Below are positions 29,064 to 37,541 of a DNA stretch of 64,000 nt, piece by piece. Below the pieces are notes generated by a model. It worked only from the letters and a program-made list of their open reading frames with translations. It was not told where the DNA came from and did not search any database. Source of the stretch: Candidatus Eisenbergiella merdavium (GTDB taxonomy: Bacteria > Bacillota > Clostridia > Lachnospirales > Lachnospiraceae); NCBI GenBank assembly GCA_019119595.1, contig DWWS01000013.1, forward strand, positions 18,756-82,755, in the 5' to 3' direction. Position 1 is the first letter of the stretch. Each line of letters begins with the position of its first letter. Both the position numbers and the translations under genes were made by a program.

Positions 29064-29075
29064 ACGTTTAAACGT
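29064..29075. promoter_or_regulatory. Perfect 12-bp palindrome, candidate operator
   Basis: ACGTTTAAACGT, within TTGAAAACGTTTAAACG. It resembles a LacI/CcpA-type (cre-like) site with one mismatch at the right edge. It lies 75 bp upstream of the apt -35 box. Confidence 0.35.
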
Positions 29076-29149
29076 GGACGACATGGCGGCAGAAATGCCC
29101 GCAAAGGCTTGTTTTATGGCGAATTTCATGCGGAAGTGCAAAAGCTTCG

Positions 29150-29178
29150 TTGACTTATGATGGGAGAGATAATATAAT
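29150..29178 (+). promoter_or_regulatory. Promoter of apt-rel
   Basis: TTGACT (29150-29155), an exact 17-bp spacer and a perfect TATAAT (29173-29178). A hairpin with a GC bulge (about 29246-29271) lies in the leader. Confidence 0.85.
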
Positions 29179-29308
29179 AAAAGATAGTTTTTTAGGGAAA
29201 AACAGCTATAAAAATGTGCGAGGAGGAGCGGGAACGGCTTTGACTGCGGCGCGGATCCGATGATCCGCCGCCTGCTTGGAACCCTGCCGCTCCGGAATGG
29301 GGATCAGG

Positions 29309-29833
29309 ATGAAAAAACTGGAAGAATACGTAAGAAGCATTCCGGATTTTCCGGAAAAAGGAGTGATATTCCGCGATGTGACCAGCGTACTGCAGGATGC
29401 GGACGGTCTGAGGCTTGCGATCGACACGATGCAGGATCTGGTGAAGGATCTGGAATATGACGTGGTTGCAGGGCCGGAATCCAGAGGCTTTATCTTTGGA
29501 ACGCCCATCGCATACAATAATCATAAGCCCTTCGTGCTGATCCGGAAAAAGGGAAAGCTTCCCTGCGAGACGGTTTCCATGGAGTATGATCTGGAATACG
29601 GCACGGCGGTGATCGAGATCCATAAGGACGCCATCCGACCGGGACAGAGAGTGCTGATCGTGGATGATCTGATCGCGACCGGAGGAACCACCGAGGCGAT
29701 GATCCGTCTGGTGGAATCGCTCGGCGGCCAGGTGGTCGGCGTGGTGGTCATGATGGAGCTCGCGGGTCTGAAGGGCAGGGAGAAGCTTGCGGGCTACCGG
29801 CTGGAGTCCGCGATCCGTTATGACGGAAAATAG
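29309..29833 (+). CDS. apt: Adenine phosphoribosyltransferase
   Basis: A 174-aa purine-salvage enzyme that makes AMP from adenine and PRPP in the cytoplasm. The start MKKLEEYVRSIPDFPEKGVIFRDV is typical of the family. The PRPP-binding motif VLIVDDLIATGGT is near residues 116-128. I chose ATG 29309 by family alignment; its SD is weak, and the strongest GAGGAGG in the leader (about 29219) lies too far upstream. It is followed by rel, as in many Firmicutes. Confidence 0.95.
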   Translation: MKKLEEYVRSIPDFPEKGVIFRDVTSVLQDADGLRLAIDTMQDLVKDLEYDVVAGPESRGFIFGTPIAYNNHKPFVLIRKKGKLPCETVSMEYDLEYGTAVIEIHKDAIRPGQRVLIVDDLIATGGTTEAMIRLVESLGGQVVGVVVMMELAGLKGREKLAGYRLESAIRYDGK

Positions 29834-29923
29834 GGCGACGCTCCGGAATGGGGATTCCGTTGACTGATGTGAGGGGAAAGCTGCCCTGCGCCTGAGCTTT
29901 TACAGGAGGCAGGCTGTTGTGAG

Positions 29924-32329
29924 ATGAGAGATGCCGGTGAGATTATGAATAAAGCGGTTATGACGGAAGAAAAGACCAAAATCGTATATGAGGGCGGCGG
30001 CAGTCTGGACGCGAGGCCCGGCCAGGATGAGAACGGCGTTCTCATCGACGACGGGCGCATTGAGGCCATGAAGGAATACCTGAGTCCGGAGGAGCTTTAC
30101 CAGGATCTCATCGCCCGCGTGCGCAGATATCACCCCTCGGATGATATCTCCATGATCGAAAAGGCCTATCGTGTGGCGGAAAAGGCCCATGAGGGGCAGG
30201 TGCGCAAATCCGGGGAGCCCTACATCATACATCCGCTGTGCGTGGCCATTATTCTCGCCGACCTGGAGCTGGATAAGGAAACCATCGAGGCCGGGCTTCT
30301 GCACGACGTGGTGGAGGACACCATCATGACGGTGGAGGAGATCACAAAGGAATTCGGGCCGGACGTGGCGCTGCTGGTGGACGGCGTGACCAAGCTGCAG
30401 CACATCAATTTCCGAAGCGACAAGGAAAACGGAGAGAGCAGGACGCCGGATCAGCAGGAGGTGCAGGCGGAGAACCTGCGCAAGATGTTCCTCGCCATGG
30501 CTAAGGATATCCGGGTCATCATGATCAAGCTGGCGGACCGCCTGCACAATATGCGTACGCTGAAGCACCAGCCGCCGGAAAAGCAGCAGCGCATCGCAAG
30601 AGAGACCATGGAGATCTACGCGCCCATCGCCCAGAGGCTCGGCATTTCCAAGATCAAGGTGGAGCTGGACGATCTGTCCTTAAAATATCTGGAGCCGGAT
30701 GTCTATTATGACCTGGTGGATAAGATCGCCATCCGCAGGAGCGAACGGGAAACCTACATCCGTCAGATCGTGGAGGAAGTGGCCGAGCACATGAAAAATG
30801 CAGGCATCAAGGCCAGGCTGGACGGCAGGGTGAAGCATTTTTTCAGTATTTATAAAAAAATGAAGAACCAGCATAAAACGCTGGATCAGATTTACGATCT
30901 GTTCGCGGTCCGCATCATCGTGGATACGGTGAAGGACTGCTACGCGGCGCTGGGCGTGATCCATGAAATGTATAAGCCCATCCCTGGACGGTTCAAGGAC
31001 TATATCGCCATGCCCAAGGCGAACATGTACCAGTCCCTTCACACCACGGTGATCGGTTCCTCCGGCCAGCCCTTTGAGATCCAGATCCGGACCGTGGAGA
31101 TGCATAAGGCGGCGGAATTCGGTATTGCCGCCCACTGGAAATATAAGGAAGCCTCCGACGGAAAAAAGGTGGAGGCCCAGGAGGAGGAAAAGCTGGCCTG
31201 GCTGCGCCAGATCCTGGAATGGCAGAGGGATATGTCGGACAACAGGGAGTTTATGAACCTGCTGAAAAGCGACCTGGACCTGTTTTCCGATACCGTTTAC
31301 TGCTTTACCCCCACCGGAGATGTGAAAACCCTTCCGGCGGGAAGCACGCCCATTGATTTTGCCTATAACGTCCATACCGCGGTGGGAAACCGGATGATCG
31401 GCGCGAGAGTGAACGACAAGCTGGTGAACATCGACTATGAGATCCAGAACGGGGACCGGGTGGAGATACTGACCTCCCAGAATTCCAAGGGGCCCAGCCG
31501 GGACTGGCTGAACCTGGTGAAGTCCACCCAGGCCAAGAACAAGATCAACCAGTGGTTCCGCAACGAATTCAAGGAAGAAAACATCGGAAAGGGCAAGGAA
31601 ATGCTCCTCGCCTACTGCAAGGCGAAGGGCCTTTCCGCCGCCGATCTGTTAAAGCCTCCCTACATGGAGGCTCAGATGAAAAAATACGGCTTCCGGGACT
31701 GGGATTCTCTCCTGGCGGCAGTGGGACACGGCGGCCTGAAGGAGGGCCAGATCTTAAACCGCATGCAGGAGCTGTACGATCGGGATCACCCCAGGGTGCT
31801 GAGCAACGAGGAGGTGCTGGCGGGCATCGCGGAGAATGCCCAGGCCCGCCAGATGCTGCCCCGAGCCAAGAGCAAGAACGGCATTGTGGTGAAGGGCATC
31901 CACGACGTGGCGGTGCGTTTTTCCAAGTGCTGCTCCCCCGTGCCGGGGGACGAGATCATCGGCTTTGTGACCAGGGGAAGAGGCATTTCCATCCACAGGA
32001 CCGACTGCGTCAACATCCTGAACCTGCCTGAGATTGAGCGCGCAAGGCTCATCGACGCGGATTGGGAGGGCTCTCCCGAAGAGATACAGGGAGAAAAATA
32101 TGTGGCGGAGATCGTCATTTACGCCAACAACCGCAGCGGCCTCCTTGCCGATATTTCCAGGGCGCTGACGGAGAAAAACATCGATATCCTTTCCATGAAC
32201 ACCCGCACCAGCAAGCAGGGCCTCGCCACCCTTTCCGCCTCCTTTGAGGTGGGCGGCAGGGAAGAGCTGAACCGTGTGATCGAAAAGATACGGACGATCG
32301 AGAGCGTCCTGGATATCGAACGAAGCTGA
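29924..32329 (+). CDS. relA: Bifunctional (p)ppGpp synthetase/hydrolase (Rel/SpoT)
   Basis: The stringent-response enzyme. In order: an HD hydrolase domain with intact HDVVEDT (about residue 127), a synthetase domain (RVKHFFSIYKKMKNQHK, YDLFAVRIIV, PGRFKDYIAMPKANMYQSLHTT), a TGS domain (VYCFTPTGDVKTLPAGSTPIDFAYNVH), a zinc-finger-like CCSPVPGD region and a C-terminal ACT domain (AEIVIYANNRSGLLADISRAL). Intact HD and synthetase motifs indicate a bifunctional enzyme. At 801 aa it has about 45 extra N-terminal residues; MNKAV at 29945 is an alternative start. The first hairpin of an array begins 15 bp after the stop. Confidence 0.96.
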   Translation: MRDAGEIMNKAVMTEEKTKIVYEGGGSLDARPGQDENGVLIDDGRIEAMKEYLSPEELYQDLIARVRRYHPSDDISMIEKAYRVAEKAHEGQVRKSGEPYIIHPLCVAIILADLELDKETIEAGLLHDVVEDTIMTVEEITKEFGPDVALLVDGVTKLQHINFRSDKENGESRTPDQQEVQAENLRKMFLAMAKDIRVIMIKLADRLHNMRTLKHQPPEKQQRIARETMEIYAPIAQRLGISKIKVELDDLSLKYLEPDVYYDLVDKIAIRRSERETYIRQIVEEVAEHMKNAGIKARLDGRVKHFFSIYKKMKNQHKTLDQIYDLFAVRIIVDTVKDCYAALGVIHEMYKPIPGRFKDYIAMPKANMYQSLHTTVIGSSGQPFEIQIRTVEMHKAAEFGIAAHWKYKEASDGKKVEAQEEEKLAWLRQILEWQRDMSDNREFMNLLKSDLDLFSDTVYCFTPTGDVKTLPAGSTPIDFAYNVHTAVGNRMIGARVNDKLVNIDYEIQNGDRVEILTSQNSKGPSRDWLNLVKSTQAKNKINQWFRNEFKEENIGKGKEMLLAYCKAKGLSAADLLKPPYMEAQMKKYGFRDWDSLLAAVGHGGLKEGQILNRMQELYDRDHPRVLSNEEVLAGIAENAQARQMLPRAKSKNGIVVKGIHDVAVRFSKCCSPVPGDEIIGFVTRGRGISIHRTDCVNILNLPEIERARLIDADWEGSPEEIQGEKYVAEIVIYANNRSGLLADISRALTEKNIDILSMNTRTSKQGLATLSASFEVGGREELNRVIEKIRTIESVLDIERS

Positions 32330-32343
32330 AGCGTGGAGGATAA

Positions 32344-32475
32344 GATTGGAAAATGCGCTTGATAGCGCATTTTCCAATCCGGATTTGCGCCGAAACGTCG
32401 CAAATCCTGTTATCACAGCAAAGAAATCGCATTCGCGATTTCTTCGCGCGTGCCTCAGCATGAAAATGCTGAGGC
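32344..32475 (+). repeat. Four-hairpin array in the leader of the MBL hydrolase gene
   Basis: Four consecutive perfect inverted repeats. H1 is a 15-bp stem with a 6-nt loop (32344-32358 with 32365-32379). H2 is GGATTTGCG/CGCAAATCC (32381-32389 with 32399-32407). H3 is AAGAAATCGC/GCGATTTCTT with a 4-nt loop (32421-32444). H4 is GCCTCAGCAT/ATGCTGAGGC with a GAAA loop (32452-32475). H4 ends just before GTGGAGGA, the SD of the next gene. GCGTGGAGGA also occurs at 32331, before H1. There is no T-run after any stem. Confidence 0.9.
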
Positions 32476-32487
32476 GTGGAGGAAAAT

Positions 32488-33138
32488 ATGTCAGATATCA
32501 AAATCGGGCGGATGGTGCTGAGCATCTGCCAGACCAACTGCTATTATATATACCGGGAAGGAAAGAAGGACGAAAACGGAATGACGGAGGTGCTTCTCAT
32601 CGACCCGGCGGATCGGGGAGCACAGATTTATGAGGCGCTCTCCCAAAAGGGCTTCCGCGTGGGCGCGATCCTTCTGACCCACGGTCACTTTGACCATATC
32701 TGGGGAGCGAATGAATTGAGAAGGCTTTCCGGCGCGAAGATTCATGCCTTTGAAGGAGAAAGGGAGCTTTGCGAGGATGCGCAGAGGAACGTGTCCGCGC
32801 AGGCAGGAAGACCGGAGACGGTGCAGGCAGATTTTTATGAGAAGGACGGAAGCTTGCTGGAGATCGCGGGCTTTCGGCTGAAGCTGATCGCAACGCCCGG
32901 CCACACCGGCGGAAGCTGCTGCTACTATCTGGAGGAGGAGAAGCTGCTGTTTTCCGGAGATACCCTGTTTGAGGGCTCCGTGGGAAGAACCGATTTTCCC
33001 ACAGGAAGCATGAGCAGCCTGGTCCGCTCGATCAGGGAAAAGCTGTTCGTCCTTCCGGAGGATGTGATCGTTTATCCGGGACACGGCGACACTACCACCA
33101 TCGGAGACGAGAAAAAATATAATCCCTATTGTCAGTAA
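32488..33138 (+). CDS. MBL-fold hydrolase (glyoxalase II-like)
   Basis: A 216-aa metallo-hydrolase. The metal motif LTHGHFDHIWGANEL is near residues 59-73, later ligands are in TPGHTGGSCCYY and FSGDTLFEGSVGRTDFPTG, and the final His is in YPGHGD. Family members hydrolyse S-lactoylglutathione-like or other thioesters; the short form without the C-terminal helical domain is widespread in Clostridia, often beside rel and hemZ as here. GGAGGA at 32478-32483 lies immediately after the hairpin array and sets the ATG at 32488. Confidence 0.93.
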   Translation: MSDIKIGRMVLSICQTNCYYIYREGKKDENGMTEVLLIDPADRGAQIYEALSQKGFRVGAILLTHGHFDHIWGANELRRLSGAKIHAFEGERELCEDAQRNVSAQAGRPETVQADFYEKDGSLLEIAGFRLKLIATPGHTGGSCCYYLEEEKLLFSGDTLFEGSVGRTDFPTGSMSSLVRSIREKLFVLPEDVIVYPGHGDTTTIGDEKKYNPYCQ

Positions 33139-33162
33139 GGCGGGAAGCACCCCGCCTTTCTT
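33137..33162 (+). terminator. Terminator of the MBL hydrolase gene
   Basis: AAGGCGGG (33137-33144) pairs with CCCGCCTT (33151-33158), followed by TCTT. It begins within the TAA stop. Confidence 0.75.
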
Positions 33163-33206
33163 AATCCTTAAGGAAAATTTGACGCCGGACGAAGGTCCAA
33201 ATCCGG

Positions 33207-33230
33207 AAACTGGCCGAGGGCCGGTTTTTT
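33207..33230 (+). terminator. Second terminator-like hairpin in the hemZ leader
   Basis: AAACTGGCC pairs with GGCCGGTTT (one G-U pair) and is followed by TTT, ending 36 bp before hemZ. It may back up the previous terminator or attenuate hemZ. Confidence 0.55.
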
Positions 33231-33265
33231 GTGCGGCGTACATGCTTCGGCACGGAGGAAGAAAA

Positions 33266-34711
33266 ATGCTTGCTGTAACATTGAATGAGCTTCGGTTTGA
33301 ATATGATATCCATTCTCTGGTAAAAGCCTTTTATCCGGCGGAAACGGTAAAGGTCTTTCAGGAGGGAACGAAGGAGTTTGTTTCCGACGGGGAGAACCCG
33401 GCGATCGCGGTGCTCTTTGAAAAAACCCGGATCCGGATCCGGGTGGATGATTCCGAAGGGGAGACCGCTCTTTCCAGCCCGGAGGAAAAGAATGTGGTGA
33501 AAAACGAGCTGAAACAGCTTTTGTACCGGATGCTTTCAACAAAAACGGGAAGACTCCTTCCCTGGGGAAGCCTGACCGGCATCCGTCCTGCCAAGATCGC
33601 CATGCAGCTTCTGGAGGAGGGCAGGACGCAGGAGGAGATCCGTTCCTATATGGAACAGACCTACTACTGCAGCAGAGAAAAGGCGGAGCTTGCCATCGGG
33701 ATCGCGTGCCGGGAGAAGGAGATTTTAAAGGATATCCACTATGAGCAGGGCTACAGCCTGTATGTGGGCATTCCCTTCTGTCCCACCACCTGCCTCTACT
33801 GCTCCTTCACTTCCTTCCCCATCACGGCCTGGCGGGCCCGGGTGGAGGAATACCTGGACGCGCTGGAGCGGGAGATGGATTTTGTCAGGGAGGCATGCCG
33901 GGACCGGGTTCTGGACAGCGTGTACATCGGCGGCGGAACGCCCACCACGCTGGAGCCGGAGCAGCTTGAGAGGCTGCTTTCCCGCATCCGGGAGACCTTT
34001 GATTTTTCCCAGGTGAAGGAATTTACGGTGGAGGCCGGCCGGGCGGACAGCATCACGGCGGACAAGCTGCGCGTGCTGAAAAAATACGGCGTGACCCGCA
34101 TTTCCGTAAATCCCCAGACCATGAACCAGAAGACCCTGGATCTGATCGGCCGCAGGCACACCGTGGAGCAGGTGAAGGAGGCCTTTTACCTGGCGAGACA
34201 GGAGGGCTTTACCAACATCAACATGGATCTGATCCTGGGGCTTCCCGGGGAGGAGCTTCCCGAGGTGCAGCACACCATGGAGGAGATCAAAAGGCTTTCT
34301 CCCGACAGCCTGACCGTGCACTCCCTCGCGGTGAAGAAGGCCTCCCGCATGATGCAGTGGATCGAAAAGAACGGTCTGGAGCTTCTCCATAATACGGAGG
34401 AGACAATTTCGCTCGCGGCCCGGACGGCGCAGGAGATGAACCTGCATCCCTACTACCTGTACCGCCAGAAGAACATGACCGGAAACCTGGAAAATGTGGG
34501 CTATGCCAGAGAGGGCTGCTACGGGCTGTACAACATCCTCATCATGGAAGAAAAGCAGACCATTATGGCCATCGGCGCCGGAACCATCTCCAAGGCAGTC
34601 CATCCCGACGGGCGGATCGAGCGCTGTGAAAATGTGAAGGAGCTGCCGCTTTATCTGGAGAAGATCGATGAGATGATTGAGAGGAAGAGGAGGCTGCTGG
34701 AAGGGGTATAA
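33266..34711 (+). CDS. hemZ: Coproporphyrinogen III oxidase-like radical SAM protein HemZ
   Basis: A 481-aa radical SAM enzyme of the HemN/HemZ family. An N-terminal domain of about 160 residues typical of HemZ precedes the Fe-S motif C172-x3-C176-x2-C179 (PFCPTTCLYCSF), followed by IGGGTPTTL and EAGRADSIT. HemZ is annotated as an oxygen-independent coproporphyrinogen dehydrogenase, but many Clostridia that carry it lack haem synthesis, so the substrate is uncertain. ATG 33266 has GGAGGAA upstream; the longer in-frame start at 33179 would run through a terminator hairpin. Confidence 0.92.
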   Translation: MLAVTLNELRFEYDIHSLVKAFYPAETVKVFQEGTKEFVSDGENPAIAVLFEKTRIRIRVDDSEGETALSSPEEKNVVKNELKQLLYRMLSTKTGRLLPWGSLTGIRPAKIAMQLLEEGRTQEEIRSYMEQTYYCSREKAELAIGIACREKEILKDIHYEQGYSLYVGIPFCPTTCLYCSFTSFPITAWRARVEEYLDALEREMDFVREACRDRVLDSVYIGGGTPTTLEPEQLERLLSRIRETFDFSQVKEFTVEAGRADSITADKLRVLKKYGVTRISVNPQTMNQKTLDLIGRRHTVEQVKEAFYLARQEGFTNINMDLILGLPGEELPEVQHTMEEIKRLSPDSLTVHSLAVKKASRMMQWIEKNGLELLHNTEETISLAARTAQEMNLHPYYLYRQKNMTGNLENVGYAREGCYGLYNILIMEEKQTIMAIGAGTISKAVHPDGRIERCENVKELPLYLEKIDEMIERKRRLLEGV

Positions 34712-34793
34712 ATGCTTTCGGCTGACCTGGAAGCACAAAAAGATTTTTGCGGTATTTCATTCGAAAGGTTATAAAAAATTCATAAGAATTTTG

Positions 34794-34822
34794 TTGTAAT
34801 CGCCGCAATAAGATAATAAAAT
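34794..34822 (+). promoter_or_regulatory. Promoter of the GNAT toxin-antitoxin-like pair
   Basis: TTGTAA (34794-34799), a 17-bp spacer and TAAAAT (34817-34822), 60 bp before the first gene. Confidence 0.65.
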
Positions 34823-34882
34823 GTATATAGGAAAGTATGCTTAACCGAAGAAAAAGCCATACTAACGAAGGAGGTGTTTCTT

Positions 34883-35077
34883 ATGGCAACTTCAAGCATC
34901 ACGAAAAATTTTGTTATATCCGGCAGGAGGCAGGTTGAAATGTTTGCTGATGCGGTAGAAGCGTCAGCAAACGATCAGACGCCTCCGATAAAGGTCAATG
35001 CAACTTTTTTAACAGACCCAAAAGATATAGCGAAATTTATGGAGAAAAGGAAGAAAATGAATGCAGGAAACAAGTAA
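34883..35077 (+). CDS. Small antitoxin-like protein preceding a GNAT acetyltransferase
   Basis: A 64-aa basic protein. ATG 34883 follows AAGGAGGTG; an in-frame GTG at 34874 is part of the SD region. Size, charge and the 17-bp overlap with a GNAT gene fit the first gene of a GNAT-type toxin-antitoxin module, in which the antitoxin binds DNA and masks the toxin. No clear ribbon-helix-helix can be proved by eye. The GC content of this and the next gene is well below that of the neighbouring hemZ. Confidence 0.65.
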   Translation: MATSSITKNFVISGRRQVEMFADAVEASANDQTPPIKVNATFLTDPKDIAKFMEKRKKMNAGNK

Positions 35078-35675
35078 ATATACGGTTTTCAACATTCGTG
35101 AGTATTTGAACGGTCAGGATAACGGACTCGGAGAGGACGATTTGCTTCAGGTCCTTTCCGAGTTTTCGTGTGAAAAGAATCCGGATGTTGAGAAATTTGC
35201 AAAAGAGCAGTCAGTTGAATTTGCGAAAAAACAGCAGTCGGTCACTTATCTGGTGTTTTCAACAGAAGATGCAGAGCTTGTCGGATATTTCGCAATAACC
35301 ATAAAACCGATAACAATAGATGCAGAGCCATTCAGCAATACAGTAAAGAGAAAACTTGCCAGAGTAAGTGAATTGAGCGAACAGAATCATACATATAATC
35401 TGGCGGCTTATCTGATTGCACAGCTTGGGAAAAATTACCATAATGGTGCAAATGAGCATATTACGGGGGAGGAGCTTCTGGGACTGGCAATTAAGCAGGT
35501 GCAGCAGCTTCAGTATTTAGCCGGGGGCATGGTAGTTTTTTTAGAAACGTCCGATGAAGAAAAGCTTTTGTCTTTCTATAAGGATAAAGGCTTTCAGCAG
35601 TTTGACAGCAGATTATCGGAATCGGCGGGGCGTGAACCGCATGAGCTGATACAGCTCTTAAAAATCTTAAAGTAA
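35061..35675 (+). CDS. GNAT-family N-acetyltransferase, probable toxin of a TA pair
   Basis: A 204-aa protein. The central and C-terminal parts fit a GNAT fold: a beta strand with TYLVFSTEDAELVGYFAITIKPI (about residues 54-76), helix LAAYLIAQLGKNY, a conserved tail GGMVVFLETSDEEKLLSFYKDKGFQQF (about 155-181). GNAT toxins such as TacT acetylate aminoacyl-tRNA and stop translation. The start overlaps the antitoxin-like gene in another frame, indicating coupling. A metabolic acetyltransferase is the alternative. Confidence 0.75.
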   Translation: MQETSKYTVFNIREYLNGQDNGLGEDDLLQVLSEFSCEKNPDVEKFAKEQSVEFAKKQQSVTYLVFSTEDAELVGYFAITIKPITIDAEPFSNTVKRKLARVSELSEQNHTYNLAAYLIAQLGKNYHNGANEHITGEELLGLAIKQVQQLQYLAGGMVVFLETSDEEKLLSFYKDKGFQQFDSRLSESAGREPHELIQLLKILK

Positions 35676-35680
35676 ACGGA

Positions 35681-35723
35681 AAGGCGTACGGAACCATTTT
35701 GAAATGATCCATACGTCTTTTTT
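35681..35723 (+). terminator. Terminator of the GNAT pair
   Basis: A long imperfect hairpin (AAGGCGTACGGA arm with TCCATACGTCTT arm) is followed by a T-run. Confidence 0.65.
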
Positions 35724-35846
35724 GTACGCAATCATGCGAAGGATATGGTATCATGACTATAAAAATGATTCGAGATCATTGTAAGATTTCAGTTGAAAAG
35801 TTGTGTATACAGGTGAAAGGGTAAACAGGAAAGCGAGGGGAAGCTG

Positions 35847-36407
35847 ATGGATGATGCACAGATCGTACAGTTATACTGGGATAGAAATGAACATGCGCTT
35901 GCCGTTACTGCGGACAAATATGGAAGATACTGTGCCGCTATCGCCCAAAACATACTGGGTAACCATGAGGATGCGGAGGAATGTGTCAACGATACATACC
36001 TGAACGCATGGAACGCCATGCCGCCGCACAGGCCGGGTATTCTGTCTGCTTTCCTCGGAAAGATCACAAGAAACCTGTCATTGAACCGGTACAAATACAC
36101 GACAGCCGGAAAACGGGGCGGAAGCAGGGCTCCGGCTGTTTTTGATGAGATCGCAGAGCTGGTATCTGAAACGAACAGCGTGGAGCAGGAGATAGACCGC
36201 AGAGAACTGGTAAAGGCAATAGACACTTTTTTGGAAGGACTTTCCAGGGAGAAAAGAGATATTTTCGTTTGCCGGTACTGGTATTTTGACAGCATACCGG
36301 CTATTGCTTCCCGGTTTGGAATGACGGAGAACCATGTGTCCGTAACTTTGAACCGGATTCGTTCCAAACTTCGTAAATATTTGACGGAAAAGGGGTTTGA
36401 ACTATGA
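35847..36407 (+). CDS. RNA polymerase sigma-70-family (ECF-like) sigma factor
   Basis: A 186-aa sigma factor. Region 2 (DKYGRYCAAIAQNILGNHEDAEECVNDTYLNAWNAMP, about residues 22-58) binds the core enzyme and -10 DNA; region 4 (LSREKRDIFVCRYWYFDSIPAIASRFGMTENHVSVTLNRIRSKL, about 132-176) recognises -35 DNA. There is no regulator-type extra domain. ATG 35847 follows AGGGGAAG. It overlaps the next gene by 4 bp (ATGA), so that membrane protein is a candidate anti-sigma factor or target. Confidence 0.93.
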   Translation: MDDAQIVQLYWDRNEHALAVTADKYGRYCAAIAQNILGNHEDAEECVNDTYLNAWNAMPPHRPGILSAFLGKITRNLSLNRYKYTTAGKRGGSRAPAVFDEIAELVSETNSVEQEIDRRELVKAIDTFLEGLSREKRDIFVCRYWYFDSIPAIASRFGMTENHVSVTLNRIRSKLRKYLTEKGFEL

Positions 36408-37507
36408 AGAAAGAAGAATTCTGCGAGGCTCTCGGCGACATTAACGAAAGGTATGTGGAGGAGGCCAGAGCAGGCCGAAAAGGCAAAAAGCCCGGATGGA
36501 TAAAATGGGGGGCTATGGCGGCCTGCTTTGCGACTGTGACGGTTCTGGGCGCAGGCATGCTCCAGGGAGGATGGATCGGGGAAAAAACGGATACTGCTGC
36601 TTTGGACAATGGAGAAAAGATTGTTTTTGAAAAGTCGGAGGTTACCGGCTCAAGCATTCACATGGATGGAATGGTGACAACAAGGCAGCTCACGGAGGAA
36701 GAAACTGCAGCCCTGTTCCCGGGCTTATCCGTTACAGCCGATGCGGTTTTCATGGCCGACAATATGGATACGGATGATCTGCAAAAACGGAGCGGTTGTG
36801 AGGAAAACACAGGTAATATAAAACTGATCGGTCTTGAGGGAAACATAGGCAATATAAAAATGATCGTTACAACCTCAGACGTACCGTTGCTTGATACCGA
36901 GATTGTTGGAACCGAAGAATCTGCCGAAATAAACGGCGTTAACGTCGTCGCCGGATATTTTGTAACGGATCCGAACAGTAAAGGGGAACAAAACGCCGTT
37001 TACTATGCAGCCTTTGAAATCGGCGACTGCAAGGTATATCTTGAAAATGCCGGAACGAAGGAGGAGAGTGAAACAACCAAAAACCAGTTGGCAGAAGCGG
37101 TTCAAAAGCTGACAGAGAATGGGGAACCGGATTTCACTTCTGTAATTGATAATGAAGCGGGTTCAGACCTTGCAACGGAACAGGTTCATACATTGCCCCG
37201 GACGGAAAAGCTGAGAGTTGAACTGGTTGCGTGGGGCGGAGATCATTTCAAGGCGATCGTGGTTGACGCAGAAGAGAATAACATTTTTCCGGCTGGCGCT
37301 GAATTATCTGTCGTTTTCGACTATGAAACAGAAATCCTTTTGGATGATGGGACTCTTATGGTATTTAACCCGGACGAGCCGGATACGGAGATAATAGGCT
37401 GGGAAGCGGGTACTGTGGTTTCCGTTGAGTTTTTACACTATGAGGAATACCGCGAGGGAGATCACTTTTACAATCAACTGGTTGCAAGCCATGTGGAAGC
37501 GGAATAA
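36404..37507 (+). CDS. Membrane-anchored protein, candidate anti-sigma factor
   Basis: A 367-aa protein with a cytoplasmic N-terminus of about 40 residues (MKKEEFCEALGDINERYVEEA), one membrane helix (WIKWGAMAACFATVTVLGAGM, about residues 33-53) and a large extracytoplasmic domain. No zinc-binding HxxxCxxC motif is visible, so a classic ZAS anti-sigma domain is not supported. The ATGA overlap with the sigma factor gene argues for a functional link. The next gene has the same plan (KKEE/KEER start, KKPxW before the helix), so the two look like diverged paralogues. Confidence 0.7.
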   Translation: MKKEEFCEALGDINERYVEEARAGRKGKKPGWIKWGAMAACFATVTVLGAGMLQGGWIGEKTDTAALDNGEKIVFEKSEVTGSSIHMDGMVTTRQLTEEETAALFPGLSVTADAVFMADNMDTDDLQKRSGCEENTGNIKLIGLEGNIGNIKMIVTTSDVPLLDTEIVGTEESAEINGVNVVAGYFVTDPNSKGEQNAVYYAAFEIGDCKVYLENAGTKEESETTKNQLAEAVQKLTENGEPDFTSVIDNEAGSDLATEQVHTLPRTEKLRVELVAWGGDHFKAIVVDAEENNIFPAGAELSVVFDYETEILLDDGTLMVFNPDEPDTEIIGWEAGTVVSVEFLHYEEYREGDHFYNQLVASHVEAE

Positions 37508-37541
37508 ACGGAAGCAGCTTTTGGAGAGAGGGTAACTTATT

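Noticed and set aside
32344..32475. Ordinary rel terminators
   Set aside because: Four stems in a row without T-runs, the last abutting an SD, do not fit intrinsic termination.
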